Assembly (NCBI GenBank): GCA_021604865.1
Contig: BQJU01000012.1
Location: 62,001 to 126,000 of the forward strand
From: Saprospiraceae bacterium
GTDB taxonomy: Bacteria; Bacteroidota; Bacteroidia; Chitinophagales; Saprospiraceae
Length of the DNA: 64,000 nucleotides
Direction: 5' to 3'
The translations under genes and the position numbers were made by a program. Below are positions 1 through 7,687 of the stretch, piece after piece. The stretch's first letter is position 1. Each line of letters opens with the position of its first letter. The notes beneath the pieces were generated by a model. The model saw nothing but the letters and a program-made list of their open reading frames with translations, was not told the DNA's origin and searched no databases.

Positions 1-1
1 T

Positions 2-313
2 ATAGATACTGTTTTTCAGTATCAGCATTTAGGGGGAGATATTTTGATTGGCTCTGACACGCCTTCACCAATCCTATTGGGAGGTGTAAATGCTATGGAT
101 GAATTCGAGCTATTTTATTGGAGCTATTATTATAGTTTTTTTGATGAAAACCTTAATCAACGAGAGCTTTCGCCGGTTGCTGTTGAACTAAGTTCGACAA
201 CAAATGATGAACCCAATCAATGGATTGAACAACTTATCTTAGATGGTACACTAGAAAATTTGGATACAATTGGCATCCAAGGGTTTAAGGTTCATTACAC
301 TCAAGAAAATTAG
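2..313 (+). CDS. 3' end of an unrecognised protein, cut by the window start
   Basis: The frame is open from base 2 and closes with TAG at 311-313, giving about 103 residues. A TTG at 44 could act as a start, but the frame continues upstream of it, so this is more likely the C-terminal part of a longer protein. The visible part is acidic and aromatic-rich (a run of Tyr, Trp and Phe near residues 35-50) and has no motif I recognise. No T9SS tail, membrane segment or catalytic motif is visible. It is on the strand opposite to the peptidase run that follows, so it ends convergently against the M49-like gene. Function unknown. Confidence 0.5.
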   Translation: MDTVFQYQHLGGDILIGSDTPSPILLGGVNAMDEFELFYWSYYYSFFDENLNQRELSPVAVELSSTTNDEPNQWIEQLILDGTLENLDTIGIQGFKVHYTQEN

Positions 314-339
314 CCTCAAGAAAATTTCTTTTATAGGTA

Positions 340-407
340 AGAGCTTGTTTGGAGCGGATTCGTCACGTAAATCCTTGATTTGCAAGGAGCAAGCTCCAAA
401 CATCTCT
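340..407. repeat. Imperfect palindrome, dispersed repeat family (copy 1)
   Basis: Left arm AGAGCTTGTTTGGAGC (340-355) and right arm GCTCCAAACATCTCT (393-407) are nearly reverse-complementary around a 37-base centre. Copies or half copies with the same arms lie near 4457, 7520, 18629, 27892, 43069 and 50577. It sits between the convergent cut gene and the M49-like gene. A second short inverted repeat (AAGGCAG/CTGCCTT, about 410-439) adjoins it. It may act as a hairpin or terminator for convergent transcripts, but no clear U-run follows. Confidence 0.55.
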
Positions 408-473
408 AAGGCAGAGAAGCTTTTATGCGCTGCCTTATCTACCTCTTTATCATTAGTTACCATTTCCAGTCAA

Positions 474-2132
474 CTACAAACCCAAAACCGCCTTCCCCTG
501 TTCAAATACCACATCCACCGGAATATTGGCTGCTGCCAACCTGTCGAGATCAGCCTGCAACTGACCGCCAATGACACCCATTTCTTTCACCAGGTTTTCA
601 ACGCCGGCATAATCACCATCGCCTTGCAGGGTCAATATTTTGGTAGAAAGTGCTGCCATGGCCTCTTCGAGTTTGTCAAAATTAACCCGATAAGTACCAG
701 TCGTTTCATCCCTGGTGAATGCACCGTAATCCTGAAAGAAATTGAACCGGATCATATTGGCTTTGCCATGTGCACTGGAGGCTCCGAAACGTACCGAGCG
801 GAAAATACCGGCCATGAAGGTGACATAATAGTCTTTAAGCTCGCCGGTTAGCTCTCCTTTTTTGTGCAATTGATTGATCATATAGAGTCCGAGAATATCG
901 GCCTTGCCTTCTTCTAATGCGGAGCTTAATTCCTTGAGGTTTTCCCGGACGGTGCCTTTGCCGTTGATGGTATTTTTGATGCCCAGGCCATGTGCTACTT
1001 CATGGAACATGGTATTGCTGAAAAAAGCATCAAAAGTGATGTGTTTGCGTTGGTCTTCCGCAATCAGTACATCTGCTATGGGTACCAGAATCTTATCAAA
1101 TTTTGCACGCATCGCGTTTTTGAGCTGTAGACGGCGTGTACCTTTTTTTAACTGGACTTCTTCGTCATTTGGTAGGTTGATGGCAATGGTTTTACTACCC
1201 GAATTACAATCTCCGGCATAGAAGACTACATCATAGGCATTCAGGTCGGCATCCGAGCCCGGTTTTTCTTTTTTGTACTCCGCAGGCACTGGCAATCCTG
1301 TTTGTAATTCTGGCAGAAAGGCTGCATATTTTGCCAGGCGATCACTCCATTCCATATCCTTGATCAATACATAACACTCATGTGCGGCCCTATAACCAAA
1401 TAGCTGGTCTTCGTAGGTCTCAATGGGGCCGATGACCACATCAATGGGATTGGTTTTGGCATCCATCCACGCCAGATCGCTGGGTTGATATTCATCGGTT
1501 AGCAAAGCCTGGGCTCGCAATTCCAGGTATTTTTTAAAATCGGCATTTTCCGCCAAATCTGCGGCTTCACTCAACAATTGTGACGCCTTGCTTACTTGTT
1601 CGGCAAACATCTCGCGATAAGGTACGGTCACCAACTTGCCCTGGTCATCTCTACGCAAAAAGCTATACAACCCGACTTTATCGGTCAATTCAGAGGTTTC
1701 AAATTCTTCTTTGGTCAGGTCGGTAGGGTAGAAGTTTGCCCCGGCGGGTTTTGGCCCAACACCAGCTACAAAGGGCTTATTGCCATCCAGTCGATCCCAG
1801 GGCCCATAATTGATTTCAACAAATTTTTTGGTGTCTTCATCCTCTATGCTATTCAACAACTCTTCTTTATCGCCATAAGCTTCGTACCAAAACAATTCAT
1901 TCATAATATCTCCGGCATCGATCAATTTGCCAACCATCTGCCGCTGTCCATCCGAAAGATGGCCTAAATCAGCCGTCAACTTAACGGATACATATTTGGC
2001 CAGTTTGGCTTGCATTTCTGTCATTTCCGGTTGTGATTCGGTTGTTTCTTCTGCATTTTCTTTTGGCGTATTGGTACAGGCCAAAAGAGTACAAAGACTT
2101 AGGAATAAGAGATAAATAGTGGGTTTTTTCAT
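474..2132 (-). CDS. M49-like (DPP III-related) zinc metallopeptidase lipoprotein
   Basis: A 552-residue exported lipoprotein: the hydrophobic N-terminus ends in a lipobox LLAC (Cys19), followed by an acidic Glu/Thr-rich linker. The zinc site is visible as HEVAHG near residue 377 (HEXXH) with a downstream EEGKAD segment supplying the third ligand. Classical DPP III has HEXXGH. The HEXXH-G plus EE-x-KAD arrangement instead resembles the DPP III-like half of plant NUDIX-DPP III fusions and a bacterial sister clade. The role is probably removal of dipeptides or processing of peptides in the periplasm. It is the last gene of a minus-strand run of exported hydrolases; the S9 peptidase gene upstream is 41 bases away. 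Family confidence is high, substrate unknown. Confidence 0.85.
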   Translation of the reverse strand: MKKPTIYLLFLSLCTLLACTNTPKENAEETTESQPEMTEMQAKLAKYVSVKLTADLGHLSDGQRQMVGKLIDAGDIMNELFWYEAYGDKEELLNSIEDEDTKKFVEINYGPWDRLDGNKPFVAGVGPKPAGANFYPTDLTKEEFETSELTDKVGLYSFLRRDDQGKLVTVPYREMFAEQVSKASQLLSEAADLAENADFKKYLELRAQALLTDEYQPSDLAWMDAKTNPIDVVIGPIETYEDQLFGYRAAHECYVLIKDMEWSDRLAKYAAFLPELQTGLPVPAEYKKEKPGSDADLNAYDVVFYAGDCNSGSKTIAINLPNDEEVQLKKGTRRLQLKNAMRAKFDKILVPIADVLIAEDQRKHITFDAFFSNTMFHEVAHGLGIKNTINGKGTVRENLKELSSALEEGKADILGLYMINQLHKKGELTGELKDYYVTFMAGIFRSVRFGASSAHGKANMIRFNFFQDYGAFTRDETTGTYRVNFDKLEEAMAALSTKILTLQGDGDYAGVENLVKEMGVIGGQLQADLDRLAAANIPVDVVFEQGKAVLGL

Positions 2133-2173
2133 CCTATTTTTAGTTTAATTTAATGAGCAATTTGGTTGAATTA

Positions 2174-4192
2174 TTATTTATAACGTTCAAACCAGCCCAA
2201 AATATACGCTACTTTATTGATCAAATTACTCGGCCGGTTGGCAATGCCATGGCCGGAACCCTGTATGCGGACCATGGCTGATTCCACTTTTCGCAATTGT
2301 AATGCTGCGTAATACTGCTCCGTTTCCGAAATGGGAGTGCGGTAATCTTCTTCCCCTGTTAACAGCAGGGTAGGGGTGTTTACATTACCCACCAGAGAGA
2401 TTGGAGACCGGGCGTGATAATGCTCCACATTTTCCCAGGGATAACCCGGAAACCAATAGCGGTAAAAAAAGGCCGGATTGTCAGCATTCAACACAAAACT
2501 ATACCAGTTAATGACTGGTTTGGCCACTACTGCTGCCCGAAAGCGATTTGTTTTACCAATAATCCAGGCAGTCAGTACACCGCCGCCACTACCACCGGTT
2601 ACATAGAGGTGATCTTCCTGGATATAGCCTTTGCTAATGACTGCATCTACTCCTGATATCAGGTCATCATAATCCTGTCCGGGATAATTGTGGTGAATCA
2701 AATTGCCAAACTCCGACCCGTAGCTACTACTGCCACGCGGATTGGTATACAGCACCACATATCCAGCTGCTGCATACAATTGCACTTCGGCAGAAAACCG
2801 CCAGCCATAATTGGCAAAGGGCCCACCATGAATTTCCAGGATCAGGGGATATTTTTTATTGGGATCGAAGTTGGGTGGTTTGCAAATCCAACCCTGGATT
2901 TTACGCTGGTCAAAAGAGGAGGTATACCAGAATTCTTCTACCTCTCCCAGCTTTTTAAACTTAAACAAATCATCGTTTAGCTGCGTAAGCTGTTTACCAG
3001 AAGTACCGTTTATATTGGCTGTAGCCAAATCTGCCGGATGCCCGGGATTGGTAATGGTAAATGCAATATGGCCATTTCTTGCTGCCGAATAACTGCCGCC
3101 ACCGTATGGACGCCCCAAGGATAATCCGCCTAATTCTTTTGCCACAGTTTGGCGTTTGCCATTCAAGTCGACCACCTCAATTTTACTATGACCTTCATCA
3201 TCGTATTGGAACAAAATTTTATCACCAGACCATTGTAGATCATTGATGTTTCGATCCAGGTCGGCAGCCAGTCGGCGAACTTCTTTGCCATTGGCATCCA
3301 TGATATTGAGCTCGGGATTTTGGTAGCCTTGATATTGATCTTCATAACCGGTGAAGGCAATCCATTTACCATCTGCTGAAATGACTGGGTTATTGTCCGG
3401 ACCTTTGCGGCTAGTCAGGGCAGTAAGGTGACCACTGCCAATGTCGATCCTGTAAATTTCGGAATTGGCGGGCTCATAGATCCAGTTGTCATGGCGATTG
3501 GCCGAAAAGAGAATGGCTTTGTTGTCCGGTGTCCAGCAATAGTCGCCATTGTGGTTGAAATCACCAGTCGTTAATTGACGCGGATGACCACCATCTTTGG
3601 AAAGCAGGAAAAGGTGTGTAAATTCCTTTTTCAAATAGCCTGCCCCATCCGAACGGTATTTAAGCTGGTCAATGTATTTGGGTGGATCAATCCATTTTGC
3701 ACCCTCTGGCTTTGTGGGAAGCTCGACTAATGGTGTTGACTTTGCCGGTACAGTCATGGTCATACTAATCCAGTTGCCATCCGGAGACCATTGGATATTG
3801 CCAGGTGAATGGGTTAAATTGGTGAGTTTTGTTTCCGCTCCTGTTGCCAACCAGCGTAGATAAATCTGTGCAGATCCGTCTTTACTGGATATATAGGCCA
3901 GCTGTTTCCCATCCGGAGACCAACGGGGAGAACCATTGTTGTCATTGCCACTGGTCAATGGTTGATTGTCCGCACCATCAAAGCGAATCATCCATAAATT
4001 TGACCGATTGCCATCGGTCATAATGTCTTTGAAATTACGGACGTAAACGATGTGCTCTCCATCGGGAGAAATTTGTGGATCACTTACGTATTCCAAGTCA
4101 AATACATCGAGTAATTCGAATTTTTCCTGTGCAAGAAGCTGGCTGGAAAAAAAGAGTAGAAAAACCAGAAAGCTTAGGATTTTGGTATTCAT
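2174..4192 (-). CDS. S9 family (prolyl oligopeptidase/acylaminoacyl-peptidase type) serine peptidase
   Basis: A 672-residue secreted peptidase. The first ~21 residues form a signal peptide ending LLAQ. Residues ~30-400 are a PD40/WD40-like beta-propeller with repeated SPDG-x-x motifs. The C-terminal alpha/beta-hydrolase domain carries the nucleophile in GGSGGG (Ser535), Asp616 in TGEEDYRTP and His648 in GSGHG. This is the architecture of DPP IV/acylaminoacyl-peptidase enzymes, which cleave short peptides after the propeller filters out large substrates. It lies 41 bases upstream of the M49-like gene on the same strand, suggesting co-transcription and a shared role in peptide use. Exact specificity cannot be read from sequence. 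Confidence 0.93.
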   Translation of the reverse strand: MNTKILSFLVFLLFFSSQLLAQEKFELLDVFDLEYVSDPQISPDGEHIVYVRNFKDIMTDGNRSNLWMIRFDGADNQPLTSGNDNNGSPRWSPDGKQLAYISSKDGSAQIYLRWLATGAETKLTNLTHSPGNIQWSPDGNWISMTMTVPAKSTPLVELPTKPEGAKWIDPPKYIDQLKYRSDGAGYLKKEFTHLFLLSKDGGHPRQLTTGDFNHNGDYCWTPDNKAILFSANRHDNWIYEPANSEIYRIDIGSGHLTALTSRKGPDNNPVISADGKWIAFTGYEDQYQGYQNPELNIMDANGKEVRRLAADLDRNINDLQWSGDKILFQYDDEGHSKIEVVDLNGKRQTVAKELGGLSLGRPYGGGSYSAARNGHIAFTITNPGHPADLATANINGTSGKQLTQLNDDLFKFKKLGEVEEFWYTSSFDQRKIQGWICKPPNFDPNKKYPLILEIHGGPFANYGWRFSAEVQLYAAAGYVVLYTNPRGSSSYGSEFGNLIHHNYPGQDYDDLISGVDAVISKGYIQEDHLYVTGGSGGGVLTAWIIGKTNRFRAAVVAKPVINWYSFVLNADNPAFFYRYWFPGYPWENVEHYHARSPISLVGNVNTPTLLLTGEEDYRTPISETEQYYAALQLRKVESAMVRIQGSGHGIANRPSNLINKVAYILGWFERYK

Positions 4193-4235
4193 GCTGTTGT
4201 TTTTGCAGCAAAATACTGAATTACGGTCCTGATTT

Positions 4236-4394
4236 CTATTCTTTAGGATACAATTTTATATTTGGGAGATAATGGAAGTCTTTAATATTGTATGTGTGAA
4301 TTTCTATTTGATGAATAATGGCTGTTGCACCAATTATTGCATCTTCATTCCTATTAAAAGCATGAATAAAAATGTTTGTGTCACAAAGCACCAT
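4236..4394 (-). pseudogene. vapC: VapC-type PIN-domain toxin remnant with internal deletion
   Basis: A 52-codon ATG-to-TAG frame translates to a start MVLCDTNIFIHAFN followed almost directly by DAIIGATAIIHQIEIHTYN and KDFHYLPNIKLY. The first part matches the N-terminus of a PIN nuclease with its first catalytic Asp. The second part matches the C-terminal third of Bacteroidota VapC toxins, with the usual DAIIGA helix and the TYN-KDF strand. About 75-80 middle residues, including the central acidic residue(s), are missing, yet the join is in frame. Full PIN toxins are about 125-135 residues, so this is a relic unlikely to be an active RNase. No intact antitoxin is visible beside it. Family assignment comes from recognition of the two blocks; no search was run. 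Confidence 0.7.
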
Positions 4395-4456
4395 TGTTAA
4401 TTCCAATCTCGATTCCAGGATTTATTTCTTCTAATTGGATTTGTCAAAAGTCCAGT

Positions 4457-4500
4457 TAGAGCATGTTTGTAGCCCAAAACCGACCCCCAAACAAGCTCTA
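4457..4500. repeat. Imperfect palindrome, dispersed repeat family (copy 2)
   Basis: Arms TAGAGCATGTTTG (4457-4469) and CAAACAAGCTCTA (4488-4500) pair with one mismatch around a GC-containing loop with a C5 run. This is the cleanest copy of the family in the window. The surrounding 4193-4561 gap otherwise holds the VapC relic and the promoter region of the S9 gene. Confidence 0.6.
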
Positions 4501-4561
4501 GGTTTTTATGTTTTGCATGTGAATTAACTTTCTTTTTGCTGGTTAAACGTTTAGAAGAGGC

Positions 4562-5794
4562 TTAAAACTCCACAGGAAACTCCAACTCCTCTTCCCCTCT
4601 CTTCACCACCACAATCGTTTTATCCCCGGTTTTAAACTTACTCAGGCCTTCCATATAGGAGTACATATCTGTGACTTCCACATCACCCATTTTGATAACG
4701 ACATCCCCGTTTTTTATGCCAGCCTTGGCAGCTACTCGTCCATCCAGCACCCCGTCAATACGCATGCCTTCACCCTGATAAACATAATCGGGCATAACAC
4801 CAAGGGTGACTTTGAAGCGGGCCACTTTTTTGTCGGGATCCTCGTCTTTGGTTTTACTAAAGGCCACTTTTCCTTTGGCATCCAACTTTTCGATGATCGC
4901 CAGCATAAAATCGCTGACGTCAATGATGCCCGGGAAGTTGACCAGGGCAGCATCATCAGCAGGTTTGTGATAATCAGAATGCTGGCCGGTAAAGAAGTGT
5001 AATACTGGGATATCTTTCAAGTAAAATGAAGTGTGATCAGAGGGGCCAATGCCTGAGTCGGTGGTTTTGATCTGGATATCGGCTACTTTGATTTTCGGAA
5101 GGATTTCTTTCCATAAAGGAGAAGTGCCAACGCCATTGATGGCCACTACCTTTTCGGCATTTAGCCGACCTACCATATCCATATTGAGCATATAGTTTAC
5201 CGTGCTGAGGTCGATCGTTGGGGCATTCACAAAGTTTTTGGAACCAAAAAGGCCCAATTCCTCTCCAGAAAAGGCAATGAATAGATAATTGTTGTTTTTT
5301 GCCTTTCCAGCTGCCAGGATTTTAGCCAGGCGTAACATTGCAGCCACACCACTTGCATTGTCATCGGCACCGTTGTGGATATCTGGTTCTCCGGCGTGCA
5401 ACGACCCCATGATGCCATGACCCAGGTGATCGTAATGAGCCCCAATGACGATAGTGTTTTTGGCTCCATTATCCAGGAACCCAACTACATTGCGGCCGGT
5501 GCGATCTTCACCCTTTTCAATATGTGGGTTGTCTTTATAATTAAAGTCAAATTCCTGATACCAGCTACCGTCTTTTCCTTTGGGCTTTAAGCCCATTTGA
5601 TCATAGCGAAAGGCGATGTATTCTGCTGCCAACATTTCACCAGGTTTCCCGGTTTCGCGGCCTTCCAAATAGTCAGATGCCAAATAAACAACATCGGTTT
5701 TGATGTGCATCAGGTCACTGTTTATTTGAGCTTTACTAAAGGGGAGACCGATCATTAAAAGGGCAAAAAGGCTATAAAATATTTTAGAATGCAT
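4562..5794 (-). CDS. M28 family zinc aminopeptidase with C-terminal PDZ domain
   Basis: I take the ATG at 5794 because it begins a clean signal peptide (MHSKIFYS... to SKAQ); the frame extends nine codons further upstream. The M28 fold is shown by GAHYDHLG (His120), GADDNASG, EELGLFGS, NMDMVGRL and SDHTSFY, which together supply two zinc sites and the general base. The last ~90 residues form a PDZ domain (GVLDG-RVAAKAGIKNGDVV), which usually binds peptide C-termini. It probably acts in the periplasm or at the surface, trimming N-terminal residues from peptides. It lies between the GH20 gene and the S9/M49 genes on the same strand. Gaps (96 and 369 bases) make separate promoters possible. Confidence 0.92.
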   Translation of the reverse strand: MHSKIFYSLFALLMIGLPFSKAQINSDLMHIKTDVVYLASDYLEGRETGKPGEMLAAEYIAFRYDQMGLKPKGKDGSWYQEFDFNYKDNPHIEKGEDRTGRNVVGFLDNGAKNTIVIGAHYDHLGHGIMGSLHAGEPDIHNGADDNASGVAAMLRLAKILAAGKAKNNNYLFIAFSGEELGLFGSKNFVNAPTIDLSTVNYMLNMDMVGRLNAEKVVAINGVGTSPLWKEILPKIKVADIQIKTTDSGIGPSDHTSFYLKDIPVLHFFTGQHSDYHKPADDAALVNFPGIIDVSDFMLAIIEKLDAKGKVAFSKTKDEDPDKKVARFKVTLGVMPDYVYQGEGMRIDGVLDGRVAAKAGIKNGDVVIKMGDVEVTDMYSYMEGLSKFKTGDKTIVVVKRGEEELEFPVEF

Positions 5795-5890
5795 AAGGTT
5801 GTAATTTTTAGTTGCGAGCAAATTTCAGGTAATTCTATTGACTTTCCAAAAGATAGTGCATCAGGAAGGTCTGTGTAATGTCAGAATTTT

Positions 5891-7516
5891 TTAATGTACC
5901 TCCTTTGTGGTGTCCTGGCTAGCCCATGGCACAAGGTCTGAAGGGTAGTAATTGATGTCCATCGCTTCAAATCTGGCTTTTTGTTGTCCCAGCCGTACTT
6001 TGTATTCTTCCCAATCATTAGGTCCTGCCGACCAGGCAATCTCCGCATAACCCGGCAGGCGGGGAAAGACCATATATTCGATTTCTTCCATATTGGTAAT
6101 GGTTTCTGTCCAAAGCGGTGCTTCAACACCCAGGATGTTTTCTTTTGTAACCCCCTCTACCAATGTAGCCGGATTCCAAATATAGCCACTATCCACTTCA
6201 ATATAGCCAGCCCAGTGCAGCCCCCATTGAGTCGTGGAATCGTATTGCATGTCCATATATGCTTTTTTTGCGGGGGAGATGATGACTTTTGCACCCTGAG
6301 CCACTGCTTTTTGAGCATTTTCGGCTTTCGCCCAATATTGAGCAACGGAAGTAGGGTTCAAACGGGCTTCGGTTACCTCATCCCAGCCGATCATCATCTT
6401 GCCATGTGTCTGCACAATATCCTGTACCCGATTGATGAAAGGGATATAATCTTCCAATGCCGTAACATGAGATTCATCTCCACCCACGTGAATATACGGA
6501 CCAGGCGTAAGGGCAGCCAATTCCCGGATCACATCTTCAATAAAGACGTAAACAACTTCTTTTTTGGTACAGAGGGTGCTGAAACCTACATCGGTGCCTG
6601 TATATAATTTGGTGGCTTTGCCATCACAGTTTAGTTCGGCATAAGAAGACAGGGCAGCATTGGTATGACCCGGCATATCAATTTCCGGCACAATGGTGAT
6701 GTACCGCTCTTGTGCGTAATTGACCAGATCGGTATATTGTTCTTGGGTGTAATAACCACCCTCACCTCCGCCAACCTGCGTTTGGCCACCATGTAGTGTT
6801 AAATTCGGCCAGGATTTGATTTCAATGCGCCACCCCTGGTCATCGGCAAGATGCAGGTGAAGGATGTTCATTTTATAAGTGGCAATCAGGTCGATAAAGC
6901 GTTTTACATCGTCGACCTGGAAAAAATGGCGGGATACATCCAGCATTGCACCCCGATAGGCATAACCGGGATAATCGCGGATAGTGCCGGTGGCTATTTC
7001 CCAAGGACCTTCCTGAGGAGTGCCAAGTTCTATTTTAGCTGGCAGTAGTTGGCGGATGGTTTGGATGCCCCGGAATAAACCCGCGGGTTTGGGAGCTGAT
7101 AATTTTACCTGTTCTTCGGAAATGGACAATTCATAACCTTCATCACCATACTGGCCCTTGTCTCCTGTCAATGTAAGATAGAAATGCCCGGAGGCAGGGG
7201 CCTCTTCAGTAGCTTGTACTTGCATACCAAATCCGGTAGCGGGCTTAAGCTTCTCAGCCAGGTAGTTGCCAATTTGTTGTAATTCCGCTGTATTGCCCTG
7301 GAGGTAAATTACGGTTTGGTCATTAATGGCAAAAGAACTTCCCGTGGCTGTCAAGGATACTGGTTTTGGAATTAGATTTTCCTTAGCCAGATCTTTTGGT
7401 GTTGGCGGTGGAGTATTAGTACAGGATAATACTGCAAACATGACGACCATTGTCAGTAGTTGAATGCATGTTGTGTGTTGTGTTTTGTTACGCATTTGCC
7501 CGTTTTTGTAATTCAT
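5891..7516 (-). CDS. GH20 beta-N-acetylhexosaminidase lipoprotein
   Basis: A 541-residue lipoprotein with lipobox AVLSC near residue 32. Residues ~45-175 look like the GH20b accessory domain. The catalytic TIM barrel starts with GYAYRGAMLDVSRHFF and carries the acid pair Asp347-Glu348 in HVGGDESH, the substrate-assisted GH20 mechanism that removes terminal GlcNAc or GalNAc. Likely substrates are chitin fragments, glycoproteins or peptidoglycan muropeptides. An in-frame ATG seven codons downstream (7495) is an alternative start; neither has a strong ribosome site. A dispersed palindromic repeat lies only a few bases upstream of the 7516 start. Members of the neighbouring peptidase run could act on the same extracellular glycopeptide material. 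Confidence 0.93.
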   Translation of the reverse strand: MNYKNGQMRNKTQHTTCIQLLTMVVMFAVLSCTNTPPPTPKDLAKENLIPKPVSLTATGSSFAINDQTVIYLQGNTAELQQIGNYLAEKLKPATGFGMQVQATEEAPASGHFYLTLTGDKGQYGDEGYELSISEEQVKLSAPKPAGLFRGIQTIRQLLPAKIELGTPQEGPWEIATGTIRDYPGYAYRGAMLDVSRHFFQVDDVKRFIDLIATYKMNILHLHLADDQGWRIEIKSWPNLTLHGGQTQVGGGEGGYYTQEQYTDLVNYAQERYITIVPEIDMPGHTNAALSSYAELNCDGKATKLYTGTDVGFSTLCTKKEVVYVFIEDVIRELAALTPGPYIHVGGDESHVTALEDYIPFINRVQDIVQTHGKMMIGWDEVTEARLNPTSVAQYWAKAENAQKAVAQGAKVIISPAKKAYMDMQYDSTTQWGLHWAGYIEVDSGYIWNPATLVEGVTKENILGVEAPLWTETITNMEEIEYMVFPRLPGYAEIAWSAGPNDWEEYKVRLGQQKARFEAMDINYYPSDLVPWASQDTTKEVH

Positions 7517-7519
7517 TAA

Positions 7520-7558
7520 AACATGTTTGGAGCACAGATTGGCCTACAAACATGCCCT
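7520..7558. repeat. Imperfect palindrome, dispersed repeat family (copy 3)
   Basis: Perfect 8-base arms CATGTTTG (7522-7529) and CAAACATG (7547-7554) with GGAGC beside the left arm, as in the other copies. It abuts the start of the GH20 gene in the 171-base divergent gap before the OmpA gene. The rest of that gap is AT-rich and should hold both promoters; a TTACCCTTTG stretch near 7658 is a weak -7-like match for the plus-strand gene. Confidence 0.5.
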
Positions 7559-7687
7559 TTATTATAAATGAAAGATCATTTCACCTCAAAAAATGAAAAA
7601 TTTCCCTCCTTCCAAAATAATTCCGAAATTGAGTAGTTGGAAAATAATGAGTTTTTAATTACCCTTTGCTAATCAAAAAATTGAATC

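Noticed and set aside
270-851. 193-codon plus-strand frame across the repeat and the M49-like gene
   Set aside because: Most of it is antisense to the metallopeptidase; the translation is not protein-like.
5981-6607. 208-codon plus-strand frame inside the GH20 gene
   Set aside because: It lies antisense to a well-supported hexosaminidase with catalytic residues, and its translation has no recognisable features.
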